A stretch of DNA of 64,000 nt from Gavia stellata (taxonomy: Eukaryota > Chordata > Aves > Gaviiformes > Gaviidae), in NCBI RefSeq assembly GCF_030936135.1, contig NC_082618.1, positions 7,413,034 through 7,477,033 of the forward strand, given 5' to 3'. The notes beneath the pieces are model-generated. The model ran no database searches and had not been told where the DNA came from. It saw only the letters and a program-made list of their open reading frames with translations. Each line of letters begins with the position of its first letter. Position 1 is the first letter of the stretch. This document shows positions 42,301-51,926 of this stretch, piece after piece. The position numbers were made by a program, and so were the translations under genes.

Positions 42301-42658
42301 ACAACTGTATAATTACCAATTTCTCCTGTAAAACAATGTTTCAAAAAGCATATATAAAGAAAGTTGAATCAATCCAGTTTGTTTTGTTATAGGAAATCTT
42401 TGGGAGGAGCTGAAAGATGACAGCCTAGCTGTGGATCCCCTAGTTCTCATTTCATCATCCCCAACGTCTTCCCAGTGTTTCCCGTCTCACTGCCAGATGG
42501 AGAACAGCAGCAGCAACGTCAACATCCAAAATGTGACTCCACATAGCAACCTTCCTGACCTACAGCTCACTACTCTTTACTCTGCCTTCATGGAATTGGA
42601 TACAGTGTCTCCTGCCTACCTAAGTAATTCTGGATCCAAACCTATAGCACTAATGTGA
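21242..42658 (+). CDS. FOXN1: FOXN1 forkhead transcription factor, complete coding region (8 coding exons)
   Basis: This gene encodes the winged-helix factor that drives thymic epithelial differentiation and hair or feather keratinocyte programmes in the nucleus. The coding join is 21268-21387, 23178-23681, 25898-26005, 32074-32201, 32985-33081, 39021-39228, 39779-40306, 42393-42658. It totals 1959 nt, 652 residues plus TGA, against 648 in human. All seven introns are GT-AG with matching phases. Landmarks are an FHPYKR motif (127-132), the forkhead domain (about 281-375) with recognition helix [15 protein letters not shown] (325-339), and a C-terminal acidic activation region around [20 protein letters not shown] (545-564). 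The ATG at 21268 gives MVSL, as in human FOXN1; the first exon also has 26 nt of 5' UTR. No stop or frameshift was found, so the gene looks functional. FOXN4 is excluded by exon content and by linkage to UNC119. Confidence 0.96.
21388..23177 (+). other. FOXN1 intron 1 (1.8 kb)
   Basis: A phase-0 GT-AG intron. It contains a minus-strand 77-codon open frame at 22,244-22,477 with balanced codon use (see findings). Otherwise it is AT-rich, with a G8 run near 21,986. Confidence 0.85.
23178..23681 (+). CDS. FOXN1: FOXN1 coding exon 2
   Basis: The acceptor is 'attcattgcag' and the donor 'catg|gtcagt'. It encodes residues 41-208, phase 0 at both ends. This is the Ser/Pro-rich N-terminal region, poorly conserved except for [12 protein letters not shown] (residues 125-139) and the PWCNSL motif (about 189-194), both of which have clear counterparts in mammalian FOXN1. 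Confidence 0.93.
23682..25897 (+). other. FOXN1 intron 2 (2.2 kb)
   Basis: A phase-0 intron with no recognisable feature inside. It ends in a tandem TAG-CAG acceptor. Confidence 0.85.
25898..26005 (+). CDS. FOXN1: FOXN1 coding exon 3
   Basis: It encodes residues 209-244 (36 codons, phase 0 at both ends). The run [20 protein letters not shown] aligns with the human FCYQPPLQHMYCSSQPPFHQ region. The acceptor reads ctagcag|GAT, a NAGNAG tandem site. Use of the upstream AG would add one glutamine and keep the frame. Confidence 0.95.
26006..32073 (+). other. FOXN1 intron 3 (6.1 kb, longest within the coding region)
   Basis: A phase-0 intron with mostly AT-rich, unfeatured DNA. 'gggctcggcaatctttgag' near 30,410 resembles the opening of a common reptile repeat, but the similarity is too short to classify. 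A minus-strand open frame at 27,429-27,635 ends in an acidic [15 protein letters not shown] tail and is otherwise unremarkable. Confidence 0.8.
32074..32201 (+). CDS. FOXN1: FOXN1 coding exon 4
   Basis: It encodes residues 245-286 plus two bases of Ser287. It carries the linker before the DNA-binding domain and its first residues, KPIYSYS (281-287), where every forkhead domain begins. The acceptor is 'gtgtatcatcag' and the donor 'acag|gtaata'. Confidence 0.96.
32202..32984 (+). other. FOXN1 intron 4 (0.8 kb)
   Basis: A phase-2 intron interrupting the codon for Ser287 inside the forkhead domain. No embedded feature is seen. Confidence 0.85.
32985..33081 (+). CDS. FOXN1: FOXN1 coding exon 5 (forkhead helices 1-2)
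   Basis: It completes Ser287 and encodes residues 288-319, including [20 protein letters not shown] and [11 protein letters not shown]. These correspond to helices H1 and H2 of the winged helix and are nearly identical to mammalian FOXN1. The acceptor is 'tctccctaaag' and the donor 'aag|gtgagt'. Confidence 0.97.
33410..33559 (-). other. Unidentified exon-like block in FOXN1 intron 5
   Basis: On the minus strand, a pyrimidine-rich acceptor (tacttttctttgtacag) precedes 49 open codons ending in TGA. The frame contains [18 protein letters not shown] and [13 protein letters not shown]. On the plus strand the same DNA is open from a second good acceptor (ttccttcctctcag, exon start 33,414) to TAA at 33,597. 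The block is visibly richer in G+C than its surroundings. I do not recognise either product. It could be a terminal exon of an unknown minus-strand transcript, a fossil exon, or a conserved noncoding element. Confidence 0.3.
35060..35145 (+). repeat. TG/TA-rich compound microsatellite
   Basis: Imperfect alternation of tgtgta, tgtatg and gtgtgt units. It is low-complexity DNA in intron 5. Confidence 0.75.
36863..36885 (+). repeat. Poly-T tract (23 T)
   Basis: An uninterrupted T run in FOXN1 intron 5, preceded by GTTTTTT-type units. It could be the tail of a minus-strand retrocopy, but no retroelement body is recognisable next to it. Confidence 0.9.
39021..39228 (+). CDS. FOXN1: FOXN1 coding exon 6 (forkhead recognition helix)
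   Basis: It encodes residues 320-388 plus one base of Glu389. It opens with [20 protein letters not shown], the H3 helix that reads the ACGC-type core recognised by FOXN factors, and continues through [10 protein letters not shown] (wing region) and the basic stretch LQKWKRKDP. It differs from mammalian FOXN1 at only a few positions. The acceptor is 'gtttttccag' and the donor 'ccag|gtcggt'. Confidence 0.98.
39229..39778 (+). other. FOXN1 intron 6 (0.55 kb)
   Basis: A phase-1 intron within the codon for Glu389. It is AT-rich, with nothing else seen. Confidence 0.85.
39779..40306 (+). CDS. FOXN1: FOXN1 coding exon 7
   Basis: It completes Glu389 and encodes residues 390-564 plus the first base of Gly565. 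It begins [14 protein letters not shown], as mammalian FOXN1 does, then passes through a Ser/Pro/Gln-rich segment that has diverged. It ends with the conserved [19 protein letters not shown] and [18 protein letters not shown] blocks, the acidic activation region. The acceptor is 'ttgttttgtag' and the donor 'ccaag|gtaggt'. The frame stays open for 110 nt past the donor. Confidence 0.95.
40307..42392 (+). other. FOXN1 intron 7 (2.1 kb)
   Basis: A phase-1 intron in the codon for Gly565. It contains a (GT)n(AT)n microsatellite at 41,053-41,094 and no exon-like sequence. Confidence 0.85.
41053..41094 (+). repeat. (TG)n(TA)n microsatellite
   Basis: TGTGTGTG runs into a TATATATA stretch with minor interruptions. 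Confidence 0.85.
42393..42658 (+). CDS. FOXN1: FOXN1 coding exon 8 (terminal)
   Basis: It completes Gly565 and encodes residues 566-652 followed by TGA at 42,656. [18 protein letters not shown] and [14 protein letters not shown] are the conserved C-terminal motifs of FOXN1. The Gly/Pro-rich insert seen in human between them is replaced by a shorter Ser/Asn-rich stretch. The protein ends SKPIALM, where human ends SKPVALA. The acceptor is 'gttttgttatag'. Confidence 0.96.
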
Positions 42659-43345
42659 ACCACGCACCAACCTAATTAGTATTATTATTTTGTCTAAATA
42701 CAGTCCTAACCATCACACACTTACCCATCTGATTTATGTCAGCTGAAACTGCGTCCATTGGAATAAGAACAATCTTTTTCCAGAACTCGCTTGCAGGATA
42801 TGTAGCTTTACTATGATTATTTTCTACAGATGGATACTAAAAAAAATTTTTAAAACTATTTAAAGATAATATTGTTAACGGCCAAACTGGTCAATACCAT
42901 TTTATGAAGCCATTCATCTTCTGCATCTTCCGGAAACAAATGACTGTAAGAGGAAAACAAATTATTGACTTTTTTTTTTTTCTTCTTCTTTTTTTTTTTT
43001 TTTTTTTAAATGAAAGCTGCTTGCAAATGAACATAGAAGTCAAAGCAAACAATGATCTAACTTATTTCCTGGAGCCTGGATGTCAACAACATCTGCCACA
43101 CACCACTAAAAAAAAAAAAAAAAAAATCCGCATATTAAAACATTCATAGTCCCCTTGAAAGAAGTTCTGGGTTTTGAGAAACAAGAATATAAACTGAAAG
43201 TTCTGCAAGTGTTAGAAGACAAAGGACTAGCTGCTGACAGACTAAACCAAAGCAACAAATATACTTTAGTGAAAAATCCAAGTTTTACTGTGTTTAAAAA
43301 GAAATTTAAAACTCTGCTTTTTTAATAAAAAAGAAAAAAAACAAT
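42659..43345 (+). other. FOXN1: Probable FOXN1 3' UTR
   Basis: This is untranslated DNA after the stop codon. It contains a C-interrupted T tract (42,970-43,007) and a 19-A run (43,108-43,126). The first AATAAA after the stop is at 43,324-43,329, which would give a 3' UTR of about 0.7 kb. A second AATAAA at 43,961-43,966 would extend it to about 1.3 kb. Which one is used cannot be told from the sequence. Confidence 0.5.
43324..43329 (+). terminator. Candidate FOXN1 polyadenylation signal
   Basis: A canonical AATAAA hexamer, the first in the sense strand after the FOXN1 stop codon. The downstream sequence is only moderately U-rich. Confidence 0.45.
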
Positions 43346-46300
43346 TTAGTCGAATTTTTACTTGGCTGGAAATTACTTACACTCATTCCTCTATTTTTAT
43401 CCACATAAGCTGAACAGCAAAATGATTTATTCAACCATTAAATCAAGATTTTTCAAAATGCTAATTAAAAAAAGAGAACAATAATTGTTGCAGTTAGCCG
43501 AATCCAGAGAGCATCTGTATTTTAACATCCAGCTGACATCTGATACATTCAACAGGGTTTATTATGATGCTGAACTAGCCCTTGCATTAGGATAGCATAT
43601 GGTTCCTAACACAAACTAAACTAAGGCATTTCAGTAGCCAGTTTCTCAGGAATATACTTCTCTGATTTACCCTAAAGGTGCTGCTTGTTACATGACAGAA
43701 TGGTGGTTTAGTTCAAGTGAAGCCACCTAAAAAGAAAGCAGTCTGGAGCAGGAACCTTTAATAACACTAAGAAAAATAGTCTACAAACCAAAAAAAATAT
43801 CAAAATGTCTTGAGTGACATCTCTATTCACATATTATGGAAACTTGGAAGAAACTAAGGTTAAAATTTGAGTCAGACTGGGTCACTTACACTATGAAAAA
43901 GCAGCAAGGAATTACAAAGAGAAGTACAGACCAGGTAGAACAGTGAGATAGTATTGTTAAAATAAACGCACGCAGGTTTAATTAGCCGCTTTCTCACAGC
44001 TAGGTGGGAGTACTGCCAGTTACATCTGAAGCCAAACCCACGTTCAAATCTACACCCTCAACCATGCCTGCTAGCCCAGACTTTAAACAAAATCAGATTA
44101 GAGGCAGATGGATAGAGAAGATTTAGGAAGAACACATGTGATGCAACTTTGTAATCCCTTACAGGGCTGTCGAGAAATCCTCACTTGACTTGAGCCCCTC
44201 TTCCTCTGCATTCCTGCAAGTAGAATATGCAGAGTAAGAAATGCAGTCAAGTTTGCCAAGCTACTCTATGCAAAAAAAAAAAAAAAAAAAAAAAACAAAC
44301 ACCACACATCAGGAAGAGTTATGCAAACATACTAGAGGTAGGCGAATCAATTCTTGACCATCCTAACATTTAGACAAAGAAATAAGGAAAAAGTTAAGTA
44401 TGCCACATCACTAAAAATGTGCGTATTAAATGATAAACCTAAAGCATATAGTAAGTCTAAAGCTGCTAAACATTATATTCAGTATCATTTAAGAGTTACC
44501 AAGTTACAAATAAATACCTGCCAAGTACAAACTTTAAGAGCGATAGTATTATCCCAGATACCTTTTTGAAAAAGGAATCAAACAAATATATATCCTAATA
44601 TAACTTTGCATTGAGAGAAGACAAAACCAAACCGACCCCCTGCCCCGCACGCAGGCAGCATGTTTTTGTACCCCTGCTGGCTCTGCAACACATAGCTACT
44701 ATTATTCCTTAAAATGTCACCATCATTCTTAAGAAAAAAACAAAAAATTTGGTAAATAGTGTTACATACAAATATTAGACTGTTTACAACAGATCTGGCT
44801 TGTGCTGAGAGACTGGTTTCCACAGCTCTGCCTGTCTGTATGCTCTCTCTCTGACGTTAAGGGAAGACACTACTGTGCCAGCACCCCCCACCACTGGGGC
44901 AGGACCGCCTGTCCAGACCCTCTCAAACTGCTCAAATACATTTACTTAACTTCAGTGAACAGCCACTCTGATGTCAGCGGGACTTCTGCATACAGCTACC
45001 TACACCCTTAGGGGCTTTTTAGGATAAGATTCTCTCCATTTAGAAGTCCTTCACTGCAAACGCCAAACAGTTGGTACGCAGATCAAAATTTCAGAGGCCT
45101 AAGGGAGTGAGACACTCAGTTCTCAATTACTTTCAATCACCATTTCCATCAAATACTTTTTAGCCCTTTTAAAAATCCTTATCATTATACATACTGAGTA
45201 GCATACAGTGAACCACATTATGGCCACTATACAGAACAATACAGACCTTTGCAAGATATTACCCTACAAATTAACAATCTTCCCAATATTTTATATTTGG
45301 CAGAGGGAGATGATGACAAGAAAACGCTTGAGAACATACCAGATGAAGGGCATCAGGAAGGTCCATCGCTCTAAAAACATAGCAAAATTGTAAAAAAATA
45401 TTTGTGATTAAAGCAAACCCATGGCACGCGAAAAATCTGTTGAAAGCAACAGTATGATTCTGGACAACACTGAGCTAAATATCTGCTACAAAAACTCCAA
45501 ATTCACAGATTTTAAATCAAGAAAAGCTAAGCTTCTTTTTCTGTGTTAAAGACTTATCATTTATGGACATAACAATTAAGTCATCATTTGTAAATTCATA
45601 TGTGTCATTCATATATTTTATGATGATCTGTGTTTGACAGGCTAGGACATTCTCTCAGACGCATGAATATATTCCATGTTTGTGACCACACACATGATCA
45701 CAAGGTGTGGGTGGGGGGGGAAGAAATAGAGAAAGAAATCTAAGTGTCATACTGTATTCTAAATTTTTTGTGGTAATATGTCTTTGAAGAATGATCAGAC
45801 ATAAAGAACAAAAGGGAAAAAAAAACACTCTAACATATTTTTTCTTGTGTTTTGCTTGACTTTCTTGACATACTGTATCTACATGAGAGGTTTGTCCTCC
45901 CTATATAAAGTTATTTATTCTAAGCACCTTAAAGTATTTTCTCTAATGTATTCCATATTTAACACGGTTGGGCATTTCACAGAAGTTAGAAGTCATTACA
46001 TTACTTTTCTTATATTAAAAAAAAAGAGTCAAGTTTAAAAAAAAAAAAAAAAGACTGCAAGTTATTAACTAAAATGAATTGCCTGGGTTTCCCACCACTA
46101 CCACCCCTTCAGGCTCTTATATCTCAAGTATTATTGTCTTGCTTCAGCTTAGCATTAGTGATTCCATGAAAACATCCCATTGAAATATGGGTGCATGAGG
46201 AAAGAGTCATACTATAAAATACAATTCTGCAATATTTTTTTTTTAGTAAAAAAATATATTAATTTAACTACTTTTATTTAAGTTTATATAGAAGAATAAT

Positions 46301-46760
46301 CCTTATATTGTGCAATGCTTATCTTGTACTTTTAAAATAATTTTTGACACAGTCACTGATAGCACAGTAAACATTTTCTTAGAACTCGTAGAGCTGGTGA
46401 CACCTTACTTTGTACCTACCATAAAATTAGTTTTTTGCACACATTGCAAATCTGTTTAAGATACATTTGCATTAAAGACCATTTTAAGTAGTACTCTGAA
46501 AATAGGGGGGGAAAGGAGGAAAAGAATGAAGTTTTCCCAGTCCAAGGCTAACGATGTTTGCTTAATCAGCCTAAACCAAACACATTATGCAAACAGCTAT
46601 TTCTGTCTAGGGAAAAAAAATATCTGAAGTGTAATTACCATAAAAACATCTTATTACCAAACAGAAGAAAGTGTTCACTATTGCCCTCTCCAACATACGA
46701 TTAGGAAAAATTTGCATTCTAAAGTTTAGGATTTATTAGTTTAACCTTTTTTTATTGTAG
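43346..46760. other. Spacer downstream of FOXN1; no gene seen
   Basis: AT-rich DNA with a second AATAAA at 43,961 and a 24-A run at 44,272-44,295. No exon is recognised. Confidence 0.5.
44272..44295 (+). repeat. Poly-A tract (24 A)
   Basis: An uninterrupted A run followed by caaacaccacac. No retrotransposon or processed gene body is recognisable upstream, so it is listed as a simple repeat. Confidence 0.9.
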
Positions 46761-47016
46761 GTTTCATTCAGACAATTCAAATAATAGCAATTTATGTCGG
46801 AACTATCTTTTCAAGCTCTTTGTTCTTGACATGAGCCCAAATGCACTGTTACAAGACTTCTGGTTAAAGCAGGCTGCCTCCCATATGTTTTCCTGTTCTT
46901 GGTGTAAAACCATCACCCTTGAAGATTCATTTGCTTTTGTTGACACAGTTCTTTTTGGACACGTTCGTATCTTTGCACGATCTTTCAAAACCCTGACACA
47001 GCACTCAGCTACCTAA
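46761..47016 (+). other. Unidentified exon-like open stretch
   Basis: It follows a good acceptor (cctttttttattgtag). The plus-strand frame is open for about 84 codons to TAA at 47,014, reading through NYLFKLFVLDMSPNALLQDF and ARSFKTLTQHS. The minus strand is also open for 65 codons from an acceptor-like 'gctgtgtcag' (about 46,994 down to 46,800), reading ESSRVMVLHQEQENIWEAA. I recognise neither. The plus reading is rich in aromatic and hydrophobic residues, which often marks an antisense frame, so the minus strand may be the coding one if either is. Confidence 0.25.
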
Positions 47017-48479
47017 GAACGACAGTGATTAATAGGTATTATGGAACAGATAAAGCATTAAAAAGCAAGTCAGTGTTACTTTATGTCTCTAACTTTGTAC
47101 AGGAAGCTTGAAAAGAAAAGTGCAACTGACTTACTGGCGCTTTCAAATAAGTTTCAACTACTGGCTGGAACAAATGTTTGGATTCCAGAACTTAGTTTAT
47201 CAGTGCCGATGCTCCATTTTATCCTTCAGTCAGACTTCCAGATCTGTCTGTAAATGCTTGTGTTTAGACAACTAAATGTCAAAAACGGTAAACACTTTTA
47301 CATAAGCTTTTTCTGACCTCTTAATCCATTTCTAGTCTAACACAAACAAAAAGAAAACATTCACTAGCTGAAAAACTATATGGTTCGCCATGCATCCTCG
47401 CACTGCAATAATCCAGATGGAAGCTTTAAATTAGTGTTTCCCACGTGTGGCCAAAGCAAAAATTTGCTTGAGAACTAAAATAATGAATGATGGAGTTAGT
47501 TCATAAAACAGAATTTAAATCCAGTCCTTCTGAGAAGCAGAAAAGGGCAATCATTTTTTTTTTTCCCAAAGAAATAAACATGCACAAACATTACTAGTTT
47601 GCACTGAAATTATCGAAATTACTGAAAACAAACAGCAGCCAGAACACCATTAATGCATATTGGATTTATTTCCCCTGGCTGCTTCTCAGTCAGCTAGCAC
47701 ATTGATGAAAAATCTGAGCTACTAGATACTAACACCACAAACGCTGAGTAGATGGTGAACTGCCAGATGTCAGCAAACAGGCATCAACGTGAAACCATCA
47801 CCAAGTAAAAGCCCTCCCTGGTGGTAAACTGGTAGTCGGCGCTATTCAGCATTTTGTAATCATGTTTTTTTGTCTTTTGTTATCTCCACATCAAGACTGG
47901 ATACCTTTCTAGTACCCTTCAGTTATAGATTTCTAAGTAAATTTGGGCTCTGTACAGCGAGGGACACAGAGGTAAGTCGGAAGCCAGACAAGCAGTCTTT
48001 TCTAAGATTAATCTCTCTGAATCACGAAGGGCCACGAGATGCCAACAAGCACTGGAATCAGCTTCCGAGAACTCCTGAGCTCACACCAACTTTGCTGCAA
48101 ATCATTTTAACGCATAGAAAGCGTGCTACATGCCTCAAGGCCAGTAAATACTGATGAGCAGACTGCAGTTGCTATTAAACCTCCGTAATTCAGCCCTCTG
48201 AATAACAAAGCGCTGACACATTTTGCTGCTTAGATGAATTGAAGACTTCCTATTCTGAATCTACCGATTTTCGACCTGAGCACAGAAAAGGCGAGTAAAA
48301 CCATTAAACGTTTATTCCTGACAAAACCAATTAGGCCCGGCTGCACAACGAAGACTGCCATTAGTGGCGTTACTCAAATTTCTTATCCACACGACCGTCA
48401 CCGGAAAATTAATTACGTCAACTAACGAGCAGCAGGCACAGGCGGGGTGGATGACAGCTTGCCAGTCTCGCCATGAGGT
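47017..48479. other. Spacer left of the CpG island; no gene seen
   Basis: No exon is recognised. G+C rises gradually toward 48,480. Confidence 0.5.
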
Positions 48480-48880
48480 GATTTACCTCGCCGGCAGCGC
48501 TTCCCCGCCGCCCGGCAGGGAGCGTCCGAGCCGCCGCTCGGCCGGCTGCCGTGCCCGCGGAGCCGCCGCCTTCCTGCGGCCCGTCGGCCTCCCGTGTGCC
48601 GCCTCCCTTGCGACAGCGGCCATCCCGCCGACCGGGGCCCGACCGCGGGGCGAGGCGGCCGCCTCACGGCGCGAGCGGCGACCGCCGGCGGGGGACTCCC
48701 GGCCCCGCCCGCTGATTGGCTGCGCCGCCGCGGCCGTTGGGATTTGAAGGGGAAGGCGGGAAGAGCTGTTGGGCGCGAGCGGGGGGAGTCGCCGCCTCAG
48801 CCCCGGGCGAGGGGGGGCAGCGTCTTGTGGTGCCGGGAAAGGCGCGTTTCGTGCGCTGAAAGTAAAGGTGAAAGGCCTGG
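48480..48880. promoter_or_regulatory. CpG island promoter with GC box, CCAAT box and CHR-like element
   Basis: About 400 bp of dense CpG stand out sharply from AT-rich flanks, the clearest promoter-type island in the window. On the plus strand it holds a GC box (ccccgccc, 48,703-48,710), an inverted CCAAT box (ATTGG, 48,715-48,719) and TTTGAA (48,743-48,748). A CCAAT box 20-35 bp before a TTTGAA/TTYGAA element just upstream of the start site is the layout of promoters bound by NF-Y and the DREAM/MuvB complex (B-type cyclins, mitotic genes). Transcription would start shortly after 48,760, reading right. The island fits neither FOXN1 (transcribed from the far left) nor UNC119 (transcribed leftward from beyond 61.3 kb). 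CpG islands are often bidirectional, so a leftward transcript is possible too. Confidence 0.75.
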
Positions 48881-48919
48881 CAGAGGGCGGGGATGAGTAA
48901 TGAGCTAAAAACAAGGCAG

Positions 48920-51368
48920 GTGTGGCTCTGCATTTCCTACAGGCTTTGCTTTCCTCCTCAGAAACCCCCAGGGAGGCGGTTGCCCAGAAGATTCGTGCTG
49001 TTAAAGTCAGTTGGTTCAAGTGGCCACGCACCGAGCTCTGGGGTGAAGCAAATCAGTAACAAATGCAACAGATCTGAAGCAAATCAGTAACAAAAGACAC
49101 TAGAGAAGGGTATTGCCATGATTTAGATGAACTAAGAATTTAAGATCTCACTCATCAGGCAGCTACTGAAGAATTTAATTTCAACCACATGAATAAGCCC
49201 AGCATGTTTGTGCCTGTCTGAGGCACCAGGCTTAAGTGATTACTTAAGGCATTTATTATACTTGCCTTTAACTCCACGACTTTAGAACATTAAAAAAAAA
49301 AAAAAAACCAAACAAACCAACCAACTTCAAAATCTACGGAAAAATATTTTGTACCAAATACCCAGTTAATCTAAGGAGATAAACTGCAATGCTTTTAGTG
49401 CAAGCTTTTACTTTGGCTGGAAATTATCTTCCTCATATTAACTTCTCTTAAAGAAATTTAAATATTAGCTGAAATAATAGTCTTTAAAGTTATCTAAGTG
49501 GTGACACTTGTGCTCATATTTCTTGCAAGCATCTCTTGCCAGATAGCCAGAGGAAGTCTACGTGTGTATTTGTCAGCTGCAAAGAATGCTTCTGGACTGT
49601 TACTTCAAATTTAGTTTATGACAAAAGCCAGCTGATGAACTCCAGTCGGGGAACGTCTTTAAAAGGTAGATGACATCTTGGTGCTAAAAAGACTTGGCAT
49701 GTCTGGGGCAGAAAGTTTTATTTCCTCTGAACTTATAATCAGGTCTCTGTGCACACTTTAATTTTAGGGGACATAGTGTACCCTCTGTTCTCCTGACTTA
49801 TGAAACTGTACAGACATCAAAGCAGTCAGCAGGTTTAATTAGACACTTAATTATATATAAGCGTGGTAAGGTATGCATTTGGGAAATAAAACCATGATTT
49901 TCAAAACTAGTTGAATGCCAGTGAACAGAGGAACATTCGCATAACTGTGGTACGCTGTACCTTTCACAACATCATTCATAAAGAAAATGTTTTGGGTTGG
50001 AGTTTTGGTGTTTTGGTGGGGTTTTTTTTACTAAAATAGGTTCTAGATATTTCTAGCTTTCAGGTCTGTGTACACATGCTCAAAGGATGCTTTGTACGCC
50101 CATTTCTTTGCTTGGCTGCATGCACTTTACCGCATACACAGGACTAGCAAGTGAAGTGATATGTAAATATAAGTTTGATATTTTACTGGAAGCTTTACCT
50201 ATAACATTTCTCTTTGCCCAAGCTTTGCTGCTCCAGTTTTTGTCTTGCCTTTATTGAAAAAACAAAAGCTACATACACTTCCTATAGTCAAGGAAGTACA
50301 AGTACAACTGTGTGCATAACTGTTCCAGTAAATAAAACTGGCATAGTCCAATAATTCGTGATCTGGAATAATTTTTTTACTCTTTATGGCTAAACTATAA
50401 AGATTATAAAATATGCAGTTTGCTATTTCCCTCTTCTGATTCATCCTGTCATTCAGTAGGAAAGGAAGAACTGAAAGTGTTTAGAACTCTTCTCTCCTGT
50501 GTTAACTTCCTTTCGTAAAGTAAATTTCATTATGTGTTTTCTATATTGTTTGTAACTTCCCTGCCTGTTTTTATTTCTTGCTACAAATTACTTTCATATG
50601 CAAGCTTCATTAACATGGTTTACGCCCTCTACTAGAATCATTAAATTATTATTAAATAAAACAGACCTTTGTTATTTAAGGTCCCATGTAAGTTTTCAAA
50701 ATAATGGCTGGGAATCATCCAACTTCAATTATGCTCTACCTACCTAAATTCTCTTTGTAGATTTAATTAAAATTCATTATCCAGCATGATTTCACCTCCT
50801 ATTTTAAGTTCTTGTACAGCACTGGTTAAGGAAAAAAAATTATCTCTGTAAAGCAATTACTCCTTTTTGTCGACCTAAATAGGTAGAATAAATACCTTTG
50901 CTTTAGCCTAGCATGCAATGGTAGACTTCTGTAATCTCTAAAATTTTCATTAAAAATAAGATATATTGTCTTAAAGGTATACATTGGGAAACTTGGAATA
51001 GTGTATCACTGAGAATTGTTCTTACTACAGTTAAGAAATTTTAAGGGAATGGAAGTCACAGATAGATGAATGCCCTTGAACAATGACAAAAGAATTAGAA
51101 GCGTGGTGCAAACACGTAAGATTTGTCAGCTGCTTAGCTATTGTGGCACATGCCATAAGAAATAAGAATCTGAGGAGAGGTACAGAACATCTCCAGGATG
51201 ATTAGGCATATTTATTAATAAATGAGACTGACATACTAGCTAAGGAAATAAAAATGAAAAAGTGTTGGTAATGCAGTATATTTTAGGCAGACATTTAACA
51301 CTGGGAAATTTTCTCTTGAATAAAATCTGAATTTTTTGTTTTTTTAAAAACGTTCTCTTCAACCTCAG
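48920..51368. other. Presumed first intron of the unrecognised gene
   Basis: 2.4 kb without a recognisable exon. It contains an A-run at about 49,292-49,307 and otherwise AT-rich unique DNA. Confidence 0.4.
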
Positions 51369-51388
51369 AAGTTTTTCAACCAGTCCAG
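51369..51388 (+). other. Candidate 20-nt microexon of the unrecognised gene
   Basis: It is bounded by 'ttctcttcaacctcag' and 'gtaattat', both good splice sites. In phase 0 it reads KFFNQS plus two bases that complete Arg with the next segment. Confidence 0.35.
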
Positions 51389-51478
51389 GTAATTATACTT
51401 GAGCATCAAAATCAGAGAGACTGTTTAACCTGCCTTATTAGAGTTATTAGTACTGATTTTGCTATCTCTTCTGTTTAG

Positions 51479-51926
51479 ATTTTCAGCGAAATCAGCATCT
51501 AGTCCTTTCAAGAATTCTAAGAAAATAGACCTGATGCTTCCAGTTGTTCGGGTAATTCGAAGAGTAAACTTAATCAGGAAAGAGCATCTAACCACAGAGA
51601 ACCTGTACAGGCAAAGCCAGAAACTATCCTCTGATTAAGAAGAGCCTGTAAGAGAACTGATGTCAGAATTTGAGTATATCTGCACTGCAGATTTCAGATG
51701 AGTGATAGCTGAACAACAGCCACATTACAAACCTGTGCTCAGGTCATCACATTATTGCAGAACTCAGTGCAGGTATTTCATACAGCTCCAAGTAATAGTC
51801 CAAAAGTTAAAGCCTTGTATTAATAAATTTCTTCTGCAAGTTCCAGTACACAGTAGTTGTTCTGCTGGATACTGTGTTACTAAGGCATCCCCAGTAATTC
51901 AGAGGAATCAAGATGAGTTACAGCAG
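51479..51926 (+). pseudogene. Main segment of the unrecognised gene, with two in-frame stops
   Basis: The acceptor is 'tctcttctgtttag' and the donor 'cagcag|gtattt'. The single frame from 51,480 to 51,926 has 149 codons, interrupted only by TAA (51,636-51,638) and TGA (51,699-51,701). Random DNA of this composition would carry roughly eight to ten stops in that length. Both stops could come from single C-to-T changes (CAA, CGA). Confidence 0.4.

Noticed and set aside
42904-43149. Frame through the FOXN1 3' UTR with poly-Phe and poly-Lys runs
   Set aside because: It is made of the T tract and the A tract translated. It lies in the 3' UTR and is not a coding region.
44272-44295. 24-A run considered as the tail of a processed retrocopy
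   Set aside because: No gene-like or LINE-like body precedes it, and no target-site duplication is evident by eye.
48364-49031. Long overlapping frames on both strands across the CpG island (up to 182 codons)
   Set aside because: They are explained by high G+C, which removes stop codons. The translations are Ala/Arg/Pro/Gly runs with no domain, and they cover the promoter elements themselves.
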